A stretch of DNA of 64,000 nt from an uncultured Commensalibacter sp. GTDB taxonomy: Bacteria; Pseudomonadota; Alphaproteobacteria; Acetobacterales; Acetobacteraceae. A program made the position numbers and the translations under genes. Positions 1 through 8,426 of the stretch are shown here, piece after piece (position 1 is the stretch's first letter; each line of letters opens with the position of its first letter). The DNA is taken from positions 1-64,000 of the forward strand of contig CAMPDW010000008.1 of assembly GCA_946699565.1 (NCBI GenBank). The letters run 5' to 3'. The notes below the pieces were generated by a model. The model worked only from the letters and a program-made list of their open reading frames with translations, made no database searches and was not told the DNA's origin.

Positions 1-1
1 A

Positions 2-925
2 CAGGATAGTTTCCTTCCTGTTGTAGAAGATGGTACCATTATATTAATCGGTGCAACAACCGAAAATCCGTCTTTCACATTGAACAATGCGTTGTTATCA
101 CGTTGCCAGATATTGGTTTTAAAACGTTTGAGTGAAACTGCACTTGAAAAATTATTAAAACGTGTTGAAAAGGTTAAAAATTTAAAATTACCTCTCAAGG
201 ATAATGCATTTCATTTTCTTATTGTCATGGCAGATGGAGATGGACGTTATTTATTAAATATGGTAGAACAAATTATTAATCAAAAATTTGATCATAACTT
301 AGATGATAAAGAACTTATTCAAATTTTAAGCTGTAAAGCAACAAATTATGATAAAAATCAAGATGAACATTATAACTTAATTTCCGCACTTCATAAATCA
401 TTACGTGGTTCTGACCCTGATGCTGCTTTATATTGGTTTGCACGAATGCTTGAGGGTGGGGAAGACCCACGCTATATTGCAAGAAGATTGACTCGATTTG
501 CTGCAGAAGATATTGGACTTGCATCTCCTAATGCATTAATTCTGGCCATTTCTGCTTGGGAAACGTATGAACGTTTAGGAACACCTGAAGGAGAAATAGC
601 ATTAGCTGAGCTCGTCATATATTTAGCTACATCTCCTAAATCTAATTCCACTTATAAAGCTTATAATAAAGCTAGAGAAATGGCAAAAAAGACGGGGAGT
701 CTTATACCTCCAGCTCATATTCTAAATGCACCAACAGCTATGATGAAAGATTTGGGGTATGGTAAAGGATATCAATATGATCATAATACTGATGAGGGTT
801 TTTCTGGAAAAAATTATTTTCCTGATTGTATGAAAAGGGAACAACTTTATTTTCCAACCAATCGTGGAATGGAAGAGACAATTTTAAAACGTCTTGAACA
901 ATGGAATAAATTAAGAAATAAATAA
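2..925 (+). CDS. rarA: Replication-associated recombination protein RarA (MgsA), 3' part
   Basis: AAA+ ATPase of the RarA/MgsA/WRNIP1 family, which acts at stalled replication forks. The 5' end lies outside the window: the frame is open from base 2, and the codons before the first TTG still encode family sequence (VVEDGTIILIGATTENPSF, the sensor-1 region, followed by NNALLSRCQ). About 307 residues are present, covering the end of the AAA+ core, the helical lid and the C-terminal tetramerisation domain (ILNAPTAMMKDLGYGKGYQYDHN motif region near the end). The Walker A part is not visible. rluC follows after 5 bases, so the two are probably cotranscribed. Identity is secure; only the true start is unknown. 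Confidence 0.96.
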   Translation, partial: QDSFLPVVEDGTIILIGATTENPSFTLNNALLSRCQILVLKRLSETALEKLLKRVEKVKNLKLPLKDNAFHFLIVMADGDGRYLLNMVEQIINQKFDHNLDDKELIQILSCKATNYDKNQDEHYNLISALHKSLRGSDPDAALYWFARMLEGGEDPRYIARRLTRFAAEDIGLASPNALILAISAWETYERLGTPEGEIALAELVIYLATSPKSNSTYKAYNKAREMAKKTGSLIPPAHILNAPTAMMKDLGYGKGYQYDHNTDEGFSGKNYFPDCMKREQLYFPTNRGMEETILKRLEQWNKLRNK

Positions 926-930
926 ATTTT

Positions 931-1905
931 ATGAAAATTTTAAATATTACTGTCAAAGCTGAAGATGGAGATGTACGGCTTGATCGTTGGATAAAACGTT
1001 ATTATCCTCATATTACGCAAGGTGTCATACAAAAATTATGTCGTACTGGACAAATTAGAGTTGATAAAAAAAGAGTTCGAGCCTCTGTACATTTAATTCA
1101 GGGTAATACTGTTCGTTTACCTATTGATAAAAATAATGAAAAACGGTGTAGGCAAATATTTGAAGTTGATCAAAGCATGCTTAATGAAGTTAAAAATTGG
1201 ATTATTTACGAAGACAAAGATTTATTTGTTTTTAATAAACCTTCAGGAATTGCCGTTCAAGGTGGCAGCACCATTAAATTACATATTGATGGTATCCTTG
1301 ATGTCTTAAAAGATAAAAATGGTTATCGTCCTACATTGGTTCATCGACTGGACAAAGATACTTCTGGAATTTTATTAATTGCACGCCATCCTGCATCCGC
1401 AGCAAAACTTGCAGCAGCATTTAGAAGTCGTGATGTAAAAAAAACATATTGGGCAATTACAACAGGTCGACCTAATCCATTGAGTGGATGTATTAATTTG
1501 CCTTTATTAAAAATTGAACGACCTAATGAATCTTATGTGGTTATTGCAGAAAAAAATAAAGATGCAAAAAAAGCGGTAACAAAATATGAAGTTAAGGATT
1601 ACGCAGCGCGTAAACTAGCATGGGTTGAATTATATCCTATAACAGGAAGAATGCATCAGTTAAGAGCCCATTGTGCGGCTATAAATTGTCCAATTTTAGG
1701 AGATAAAAAATATAATCAAAATATTACTTCTTTAGATGGATTCTCAGATTTATTGCATCTTCACGCTCGTTTTTTAAGTATTCCTCATCCTCAAAGGGGT
1801 ATACTTCAAATTGAAGCAGATTTACCATCTCATATGAAAGCAACCTTTAAAAGTCTTGGATTTGATTTGACTTCCAAAAATTTGGTAAACTTAATTATTA
1901 AATAA
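931..1905 (+). CDS. rluC: RluC/RluD family 23S rRNA pseudouridine synthase
   Basis: Isomerises specific uridines of 23S rRNA to pseudouridine. An N-terminal S4 RNA-binding domain occupies about residues 14-65 and the catalytic domain about 90-300. The family signature HRLDKDTSG is at 138-146, with Asp141 as the expected nucleophile. Length (324 aa) is normal. The ATG is 5 bases after the rarA stop. RluC and RluD differ in target uridines and cannot be told apart with certainty here; RluC is the usual assignment for the alphaproteobacterial gene next to rarA. Confidence 0.9.
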   Translation: MKILNITVKAEDGDVRLDRWIKRYYPHITQGVIQKLCRTGQIRVDKKRVRASVHLIQGNTVRLPIDKNNEKRCRQIFEVDQSMLNEVKNWIIYEDKDLFVFNKPSGIAVQGGSTIKLHIDGILDVLKDKNGYRPTLVHRLDKDTSGILLIARHPASAAKLAAAFRSRDVKKTYWAITTGRPNPLSGCINLPLLKIERPNESYVVIAEKNKDAKKAVTKYEVKDYAARKLAWVELYPITGRMHQLRAHCAAINCPILGDKKYNQNITSLDGFSDLLHLHARFLSIPHPQRGILQIEADLPSHMKATFKSLGFDLTSKNLVNLIIK

Positions 1906-2033
1906 TTTTAAAATAATCTAAACGAATTCATGATTAAATACTATTTTAAGATTAAATTAAAAAACGATCATGTTATTTCTGATTTGTTTTTAAATTTTCT
2001 ATAACCTTTATGACCATATTATAAAGTTTGAAG

Positions 2034-4187
2034 ATGCTAAAAAAGAAAAAAATATTTATTGGAATCATCGGATTTACGATGATTTTTTTAGCGGGAAGTA
2101 ATTTAGCAGTTAATTATTTAGTTGATCGTCAAAAAATTTATGATCAATTATCGGAAGCTATTGAAAAACAGACTGGCAGAAAGATAAAATTTGATCATCT
2201 TTCTTTTCGAATTATACCTTGGCCTGAATTAACAGCTTCTAATGTTAAATTGGGAAATATGCAAAATGGTAAAGCTGCTTATTTTATCTCATCAGAGCAA
2301 TTTACAGCAAAATTTAATCTTTGGTCTTTGTTTAATAAAAACATTAATTTTTATGCATTACATCTTTCAAATGTAAAATTATTTCTTGAGAAAAATAAAA
2401 GCAGTGAAAAAAATTGGGAATTTTCTCCAATTAAAGACAATAATGTTCTTTCAAATCAAAATAATGACAGAAAAAATCATCAAAAGAAATGGTCTGTTAA
2501 TTTTAAGTCAATTATACTAAATAATATAGAAACTTGGTTTGATGATTATTCGAAAAACAAACATGTTTACGTTAAACTGAACATAGTTGAATTGAATCAA
2601 TTAGAAAACGATAAAATTCGTTTTGATATTTCTGGAAAAAATCATCAAGCTAATTTCATAATTTCAGGGCGTATCAATCACATTGACGATTTATTAAAAA
2701 ATAAAATTCCTTCTTCTCCTGTCAAATTTCAAATGGTTTTATCTGAATATCTTCAAAATCAGAATGTTGGAAATATTCATATTAATGGAACAATTAAAGA
2801 TTTTATTAAACAGAAAAATTATTCCATTACAGCAAGAGGAGCTATTTTAAATCTTCAGAATTTGAATTTATTATTCCCTCATGCTAATCTTCCTTCAATT
2901 GAAAATATTACTTTTAATACAGTAATTGAAGATGATTTTTTAGATAAAGATCATAAATCAAGACCTGAATTTAAAGTGTTACAACTTCATACTGGAACAA
3001 TTCATACAAAACTTCTTAATATAAACTTTGATTTGACAAATACTCAAATTTTAGCAAATGAGGTTAATCAAAATATTAATATCCAACTAAATGGTAAAAT
3101 GAACGGAGCTTTTTTTCGATGGGCAGGTGATGTTGGAACATTGAGTAATTTCCAATATAATTTATTTTCTGCAAATCAAAAAGAAATCCCCATTAAAGGA
3201 AGTTTTTCTTCAGATAATTGCTCTGCACAATTATATGGAACTATTGGGGGAAATACGCCAATTCTAAAAGCAAAAATTAATGCTTTGAAATTGAATAAAG
3301 AATTTAATAAATTTGGAAATATGCAAGTTCATGATGTTTTTTATGATGGAAAATTAATTTTACCTTTTAATGTAAAAGTAAAATCATTTAAAAAATTTCA
3401 AGATGACTTATTAAATTCCATGAAAATTGAAGGGTCAATAAATGGTAAGAAATTAAATATCAATCAATTTGATTTTGATGTTTTTTCAACTTATTTTATT
3501 TGGGAAAATAAAAGACTTTATATTGATTTCGCCAATCTTATTAATAGTCAAAATTCATTGAAATTTAGCCTTGATTATTTAATGGATAAAAAAGATCCAC
3601 ATATTCAAGTAACTATATTTCCATCCATTATACCTATGGAATGGATTGAACAAAATTATAAACTTGCAGAATTATATGCAGGTTCAGTTGGTTTAGTTGG
3701 AAATCTTACTGCTAAGGGTTTTAATTATGATGAATGGTCACGTTCAACTAGAGGTCATATCGGTATAGCTGGAATTGGCGGTACATTAAAAGCCGAAGGT
3801 TTAAAACATTATGTTGGAAAAGCTGCGGATACTTTACCGCTTAAAAAAAATATCTCAACACAATGTTTGGCTGTACATTTAAATATTAATCAAGATCAGT
3901 TAAATTTTGATACTTTTACGGTTCAAACCAAAAAATTTGTTTTAAATGGAACAGGTAATTATTCGATAACATCTCATAATATCGATTTTCATATAGTACC
4001 AGATATTATGCTTGGTTCTTTTAGTGCCTCAGCTCCGATTAAACTTACTGGAAATATAAATAAGCCAGATGTTCATTTTGAAAAAAACAAAGATAAAATA
4101 TTTACGTTAAGCATTAATACTTTAAATAAATTGATTGCTCCCGAGAATTATTGTGAAAAAGCATTACAAAAAGCAAGAGAACAATAA
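2034..4187 (+). CDS. AsmA family protein
   Basis: Large envelope protein (about 717 aa) of the AsmA group, whose members are inner-membrane anchored bridge-like or lipid-homeostasis proteins of the periplasm. One N-terminal membrane segment (about residues 8-28) precedes a family N-terminal domain (conserved FDHLSFRIIPWPELTASNVKLG region) and a long beta-rich body; the conserved C-terminal part includes GHIGIAGIGGTLKAEGL and VLNGTGNYS. A TTG six bases upstream is in frame, but the ATG at 2034 with GAAG just before it is the more likely start. The stop abuts the ATG of the next gene. The substrate cannot be inferred. Confidence 0.82.
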   Translation: MLKKKKIFIGIIGFTMIFLAGSNLAVNYLVDRQKIYDQLSEAIEKQTGRKIKFDHLSFRIIPWPELTASNVKLGNMQNGKAAYFISSEQFTAKFNLWSLFNKNINFYALHLSNVKLFLEKNKSSEKNWEFSPIKDNNVLSNQNNDRKNHQKKWSVNFKSIILNNIETWFDDYSKNKHVYVKLNIVELNQLENDKIRFDISGKNHQANFIISGRINHIDDLLKNKIPSSPVKFQMVLSEYLQNQNVGNIHINGTIKDFIKQKNYSITARGAILNLQNLNLLFPHANLPSIENITFNTVIEDDFLDKDHKSRPEFKVLQLHTGTIHTKLLNINFDLTNTQILANEVNQNINIQLNGKMNGAFFRWAGDVGTLSNFQYNLFSANQKEIPIKGSFSSDNCSAQLYGTIGGNTPILKAKINALKLNKEFNKFGNMQVHDVFYDGKLILPFNVKVKSFKKFQDDLLNSMKIEGSINGKKLNINQFDFDVFSTYFIWENKRLYIDFANLINSQNSLKFSLDYLMDKKDPHIQVTIFPSIIPMEWIEQNYKLAELYAGSVGLVGNLTAKGFNYDEWSRSTRGHIGIAGIGGTLKAEGLKHYVGKAADTLPLKKNISTQCLAVHLNINQDQLNFDTFTVQTKKFVLNGTGNYSITSHNIDFHIVPDIMLGSFSASAPIKLTGNINKPDVHFEKNKDKIFTLSINTLNKLIAPENYCEKALQKAREQ

Positions 4188-4940
4188 ATGGATTTATTTT
4201 TAAATGGATTAATTGAAATGAAAAAACCATCAAAAATACGTCGCTTTTGGAATAAAGTATCTTTTATAGAGGATGAAGAAGGGTATAAAATTTATCTTGA
4301 TAAGAATTTATTAAAATTACCTCAAAAAAATATATTAGTTGTTTCACAAAAAAAATTAGCCCAAAAAATTGCAGAAGAGTGGAGTAACGCAGGCGATAAA
4401 AAGGGTGATTATTTTTCATTTGAAACGTTGTCTTTGACACGAATAGTGAGTACTTTGCTTGAAAAAATAAAACCTAATCGCCAATATTATATTGATGCTC
4501 TGATGCCATATATTAATGGAGAACTTTTATGTTATCGAGCTGAAAAACCAAAACAATTAGTTGAGCAGCAAAATTTAAAATGGCAACCGATTTTTCAGTG
4601 GGCAGAACAATTTTTAACTGTTCAATTTAAAGTAACTCAAGGAATAATGCCTATTGTTCAGGATTCATCAACTCTTGATCGTATTCAACTTTACCTTAAT
4701 AATTTATCTGATGAAGAATTAACTTTTTTTGCTGTGATCATGCCATTGTTAGGAAGTATGATTTTATCTATTGCTTTAAAGGAGAAAAAAATATCCGTCG
4801 ACGATGCTTTTGCTTTTGCTTATCTTGATGAGGAAATACAAACAAAAATATGGGGATATGATTCAGAACAAGAACAAAGATTGCTGAACATTAGACAAGA
4901 AATTAAAGAATGTAATGATTATTTAAATTATCTTCATTGA
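4188..4940 (+). CDS. ATP12 family F1-ATPase assembly chaperone
   Basis: Bacterial homologue of mitochondrial ATP12, a chaperone that helps assemble the F1 alpha subunit of ATP synthase. It is a hallmark of alphaproteobacteria. Family features are the N-terminal block RRFWNKVSFIEDEEGYKIYLD, the RIVSTLLEK region and the conserved LKWQPIFQWAEQFL segment near residue 130. The first ATG directly follows the AsmA stop; a second in-frame ATG at 4218 (MKKPSK) lies closer to the family's conserved N-terminus and may be the real start. The gene ends 5 bases from the convergent ispDF stop, with no room for a separate terminator. Confidence 0.85.
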   Translation: MDLFLNGLIEMKKPSKIRRFWNKVSFIEDEEGYKIYLDKNLLKLPQKNILVVSQKKLAQKIAEEWSNAGDKKGDYFSFETLSLTRIVSTLLEKIKPNRQYYIDALMPYINGELLCYRAEKPKQLVEQQNLKWQPIFQWAEQFLTVQFKVTQGIMPIVQDSSTLDRIQLYLNNLSDEELTFFAVIMPLLGSMILSIALKEKKISVDDAFAFAYLDEEIQTKIWGYDSEQEQRLLNIRQEIKECNDYLNYLH

Positions 4941-4945
4941 AATAC

Positions 4946-6118
4946 TTATGCTTCATCTGGTATGGTAAGACAAATTACTGCTTGACACGCTATACCTTCT
5001 CGTCTACCTGTAAATCCAAGTTTTTCAGTTGTTGTAGCTTTAACGGATATGGAAGATAATTTAATTTGTAAAAGATCAGAAATTTTTTGACGCATCGCAT
5101 CAATATGGGGACGCATTTTAGGTTGTTCACATATCAATGTAATATCAATGTTATTAATTTTTCCTCCACGTTCTTTGATACGTAGACCTGCATGAATAAG
5201 AAATTTTTGACTATCGGCATTTTTCCATTGTAGATCGGAAGGAGGGAAATGACTTCCAATATCTCCTTCAGCTAAAGCACCATAAATTGCATCACATAAA
5301 GCATGTAATGCAACATCAGCATCCGAATGACCAGCCAAACCATATTCATAAGGTATAGGAATACCACATAAAATAAGAGTTCTTCCTTTTTCGAAAGCAT
5401 GGACATCAAAACCAAAACCTATTTTGGGAACCATAATTATATTATTCATGATACATTCCAATCGCTTTAAATCTTCTTTATAAGTTAATTTAATATTATT
5501 TTCATCCCCCATAACCAGCGTTACAGGTATTCCTGCCTGTTCAAAAAGGGCTGCATCATCCGTCGCACCTTTAAGAGATGAATTACGATGAATTTCCAAA
5601 AGCTGTTGAAATTTAAATCCTTGAGGTGTCTGGGCACGATAAAGATTCTCTCTTGATATTGTATTTTCAATGACATCAGTTTTGAATTTTTTTAATGTTT
5701 CAGCAACCGGAATGGCAGGTATAGCAGCAGGATAGTGTTCAAGTGCCTTAATAACTCTTTTAATAATTTCTGAAGATACATTGGGTCTGGCACCATCATG
5801 AATTAGAACAATATCAGGCCGTTTAGAAATTGGAAGTTTAGCTAAGGCCTCCATTCCCGTCCTTACACTATCTTGGCGTTTGGCTCCTCCATGAATTACA
5901 GGTAATATTTTATCGCTTTTTAAAGGAGCAAGCATTGAATTAAGAATGGATGGATCACCAACAGGTTGAATTATATTAACAAAAGGCAGGAAAGTTATTG
6001 CTGAATAATATATTACAGGGTGACCAAGCAGATTAATATATTGTTTTGGTAATGAAGAAGTATCTTTATTAAAACGTTTCCCGGAACCTGCGGAGAGAAG
6101 AATAACAGCTATTTGCAT
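4946..6118 (-). CDS. ispDF: Bifunctional MEP cytidylyltransferase / MECDP synthase IspDF
   Basis: Two steps of the non-mevalonate isoprenoid pathway in one polypeptide. Residues 1 to about 228 are IspD: the nucleotide-binding loop LLSAGSGKRF at 7-16, HDGARP near 107-112, and TPQGF near 164-168. Residues about 232-390 are IspF: metal ligands in FDVH (237-240), GHSDADVALHALCDAIYGA, and the C-terminal KATTTEKLGFTGRREGIACQA block. The fusion is typical of alphaproteobacteria. The start ATG (complement of 6116-6118) leads straight into the conserved strand. It is transcribed divergently from dusB. Confidence 0.97.
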   Translation of the reverse strand: MQIAVILLSAGSGKRFNKDTSSLPKQYINLLGHPVIYYSAITFLPFVNIIQPVGDPSILNSMLAPLKSDKILPVIHGGAKRQDSVRTGMEALAKLPISKRPDIVLIHDGARPNVSSEIIKRVIKALEHYPAAIPAIPVAETLKKFKTDVIENTISRENLYRAQTPQGFKFQQLLEIHRNSSLKGATDDAALFEQAGIPVTLVMGDENNIKLTYKEDLKRLECIMNNIIMVPKIGFGFDVHAFEKGRTLILCGIPIPYEYGLAGHSDADVALHALCDAIYGALAEGDIGSHFPPSDLQWKNADSQKFLIHAGLRIKERGGKINNIDITLICEQPKMRPHIDAMRQKISDLLQIKLSSISVKATTTEKLGFTGRREGIACQAVICLTIPDEA

Positions 6119-6246
6119 AATAATTGGGTCTATAATAAAAAATATATTTTTGTTAAACTTGAACTAAAGTAAATGACTTTATTAATTATCTTATAGATAA
6201 TAAATCAATTGTTATAAAGACCTCCATTTTTAATTTGAATAAAGAA

Positions 6247-7299
6247 ATGAAAAATTTAACTATTAATACTAATTTGAAAATTCCCGATTTAAAACCAATT
6301 TATCTTGCAAAAGATAAAATTATTCAATTTCCTATTATTCTTGCCCCTATGGCAGGTGTAACAGATTTTCCATTTCGTCAATTAGTTAAAAAATTTGGAG
6401 CAGGATTAGTTGTCTCCGAAATGATAGCATCATGGGCAATGATAAGGGAAAATAAATCAACTTTGCAAATGGCAGAAACTATAACAGAAGGATTAAATTC
6501 AACGCAACTGGCTGGATCTGATCCATATGTTATGGCAGAAGCTGCACGAATCGCTGTTGATAAAGGTGCAGATATTATTGATATCAATTTCGGATGTCCT
6601 GTAAAGAAAGTTGCTGTTGGACAGCATGCAGGTTCCGCTTTGATGAGAGATGAAATAAAAGCATCAATTATTCTTGAATCGGTGGTTAAGGCGGTTGATG
6701 TTCCAGTAACTTTAAAAATGCGAATGGGGTGGGATCATCAATCTTTAAATGCGCCTCAACTTGCGAAAATTGCCGAAAATTGTGGTATTAAAATGATTAC
6801 AATACATGGTCGTACACGTCAACAATTATATAAAGGTGTTGCTGATTGGGAATTTGTTAGTCATGTTAAAAAAGCTGTTTCAATTCCGATTATTGTCAAT
6901 GGCGATATTATTGATTTTTCAACAACTGTTCAGGCTTTAAGTCAATCTAAAGCTGATGGAATAATGATTGGAAGAGGGATTTATGGAAAACCTTGGCTGA
7001 TATCTAAAATTGCTTTTTATTTGCGAAACAAGCAATTACCAATTCCTGTAACAATTGAAAAAGAAAAGGAAATCATTTTAACTCATTATGATTCTATGCT
7101 AAGTTATTATGGTGAATATTCAGGGGTAAGATTAGGACGAAAACACTTATCATGGTATAGTGCTGGTTTACCAGATTCAGCATCCTTTAGGGCTTCAATT
7201 AATAAAATGGATAAGGCATCAGATGTTATTCAAGCCATTCATCATTTTTATAATCAACATATTGAAAATTTCCCAATTCGATATCAATTTATTAACTAA
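6247..7299 (+). CDS. dusB: tRNA-dihydrouridine synthase DusB
   Basis: FMN enzyme reducing uridines in the tRNA D-loop. The TIM barrel begins with ILAPMAGVTDFPFRQL; the catalytic cysteine lies in DINFGCPVKKV (about Cys117 from the ATG), and HGRTRQQLYKG and VNGDI / MIGRGIYGKPW are FMN-contact regions. A TTG start at 6235 is possible (four extra residues), but the ATG at 6247 is preferred. dusB directly upstream of ntrB is the classical alphaproteobacterial nifR3-ntrBC arrangement, and only 8 bases separate the two genes here. Confidence 0.94.
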   Translation: MKNLTINTNLKIPDLKPIYLAKDKIIQFPIILAPMAGVTDFPFRQLVKKFGAGLVVSEMIASWAMIRENKSTLQMAETITEGLNSTQLAGSDPYVMAEAARIAVDKGADIIDINFGCPVKKVAVGQHAGSALMRDEIKASIILESVVKAVDVPVTLKMRMGWDHQSLNAPQLAKIAENCGIKMITIHGRTRQQLYKGVADWEFVSHVKKAVSIPIIVNGDIIDFSTTVQALSQSKADGIMIGRGIYGKPWLISKIAFYLRNKQLPIPVTIEKEKEIILTHYDSMLSYYGEYSGVRLGRKHLSWYSAGLPDSASFRASINKMDKASDVIQAIHHFYNQHIENFPIRYQFIN

Positions 7300-7307
7300 A
7301 TTGTATT

Positions 7308-8399
7308 ATGAATAAAAAAATACAACCTAATATAATTAATAATGATGTTATTGAATCCTTACCGTTTCCATTATTAATAATGGATCAATTTTGTAGAATT
7401 TTATTTCTAAACCATCAAGCTAAAAATTTTTTAACTATATCAAGAAATAATATTCAGTTTTATGACTTAAAATATTTATTCCTTGATCTAGAATTCTTTT
7501 TATTGCTTATAAAACAAATTAAAAATAGTGGTCGAATAGTTCTAAAACATGAAATTAAAATAAAATTAAAAAATAATATATATAAAGAAATAGAATTATG
7601 TCTTGACCTTATAGAAAATGAAGAAAATCATTTTTTTCTTGTTGTACAAGATGGTTTAACTTTTAAGATATTTAAAAATTTACAATCTTGTTTGTCTATT
7701 TTTCAAATTGAGAAAAATATGTTACTTATGCTTGCTCATGAGATTAAAAATTTACTTTCAGGAATTCGTGAGGTTGATCAACTTTTAAAACAAATCGTTT
7801 CATTAGGAGATATTGAACTTACATATCTTATTTGTTTGGAAATGGATCGTATTCAGGTTTTTTTAGATAATAAAATTAAAAATTATCAAAAGCAAAAATT
7901 GTTTACTCTTTTAAGTATACATGAAATCTTTAATCATGTTGTAAAAAGCTCCAAAAAAAGTTTTGCTTCTCATATATTAATACAAAAATTATTTGATCCT
8001 TTTTTACTATCAATTATGGTATATAAAGACGCATTAATTCAGCTTTTTTTAATTTTAATTAAAAATGTATTTGAAACCATTGATATTTCTGGAAAAAAAG
8101 GAAAAATTAGTGTAATTACTAAATATCAATCTAGTTTCATGATAAAAGATTTAAATAATAACCAAAGGTTAGTATTGCCTTTATTAATAAATATTCAGGA
8201 TAATGGTGTTGCTGATTTATCAGATGATATAAAAGATCATCTTTTTGATCTTTTTATTACGATTAAAGAAAATAGTATAGTGGTTAAATCAACTATTTAT
8301 AAAGATATTATCCAAATACATGGAGGGATAATCAAGATCGAAAGACACAATAATCAAACGAAATTTAAGATTTTATTACCTATTAATTATTCTCATTAA
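7308..8399 (+). CDS. ntrB: NtrB-like nitrogen sensor kinase with a degenerate ATP-binding domain
   Basis: Position between dusB and ntrC and the H-box LMLAHEIKNLLSGIREV (His144) mark this as NtrB (GlnL), the cytosolic PAS-histidine kinase/phosphatase of the nitrogen cascade. It is heavily altered. The proline that normally follows KN in the H-box is Leu. The N-box Asn (about 253, IKNVFETI) is kept. The G1 box reads DNGVAD with its second glycine replaced. The G2 box, normally GTGLGL, is absent: residues 320-331 read ENSIVVKSTIYK. The final HGG...FKILLP strands still align. Codons are even more AT-rich than in the neighbours. It may lack kinase activity, retain only a phosphatase or docking role, or be decaying. 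The frame itself is intact over 363 aa. Confidence 0.8.
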   Translation: MNKKIQPNIINNDVIESLPFPLLIMDQFCRILFLNHQAKNFLTISRNNIQFYDLKYLFLDLEFFLLLIKQIKNSGRIVLKHEIKIKLKNNIYKEIELCLDLIENEENHFFLVVQDGLTFKIFKNLQSCLSIFQIEKNMLLMLAHEIKNLLSGIREVDQLLKQIVSLGDIELTYLICLEMDRIQVFLDNKIKNYQKQKLFTLLSIHEIFNHVVKSSKKSFASHILIQKLFDPFLLSIMVYKDALIQLFLILIKNVFETIDISGKKGKISVITKYQSSFMIKDLNNNQRLVLPLLINIQDNGVADLSDDIKDHLFDLFITIKENSIVVKSTIYKDIIQIHGGIIKIERHNNQTKFKILLPINYSH

Positions 8400-8426
8400 A
8401 ATTGTATGGGCAAGTAAATATTTAAA

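Noticed and set aside
1124-1309. Short ORFs inside or opposite larger genes (for example 1124-1309, 6378-6587, 12534-12881, 56440-56721)
   Set aside because: They lie entirely within well-supported genes in other frames and show no independent features.
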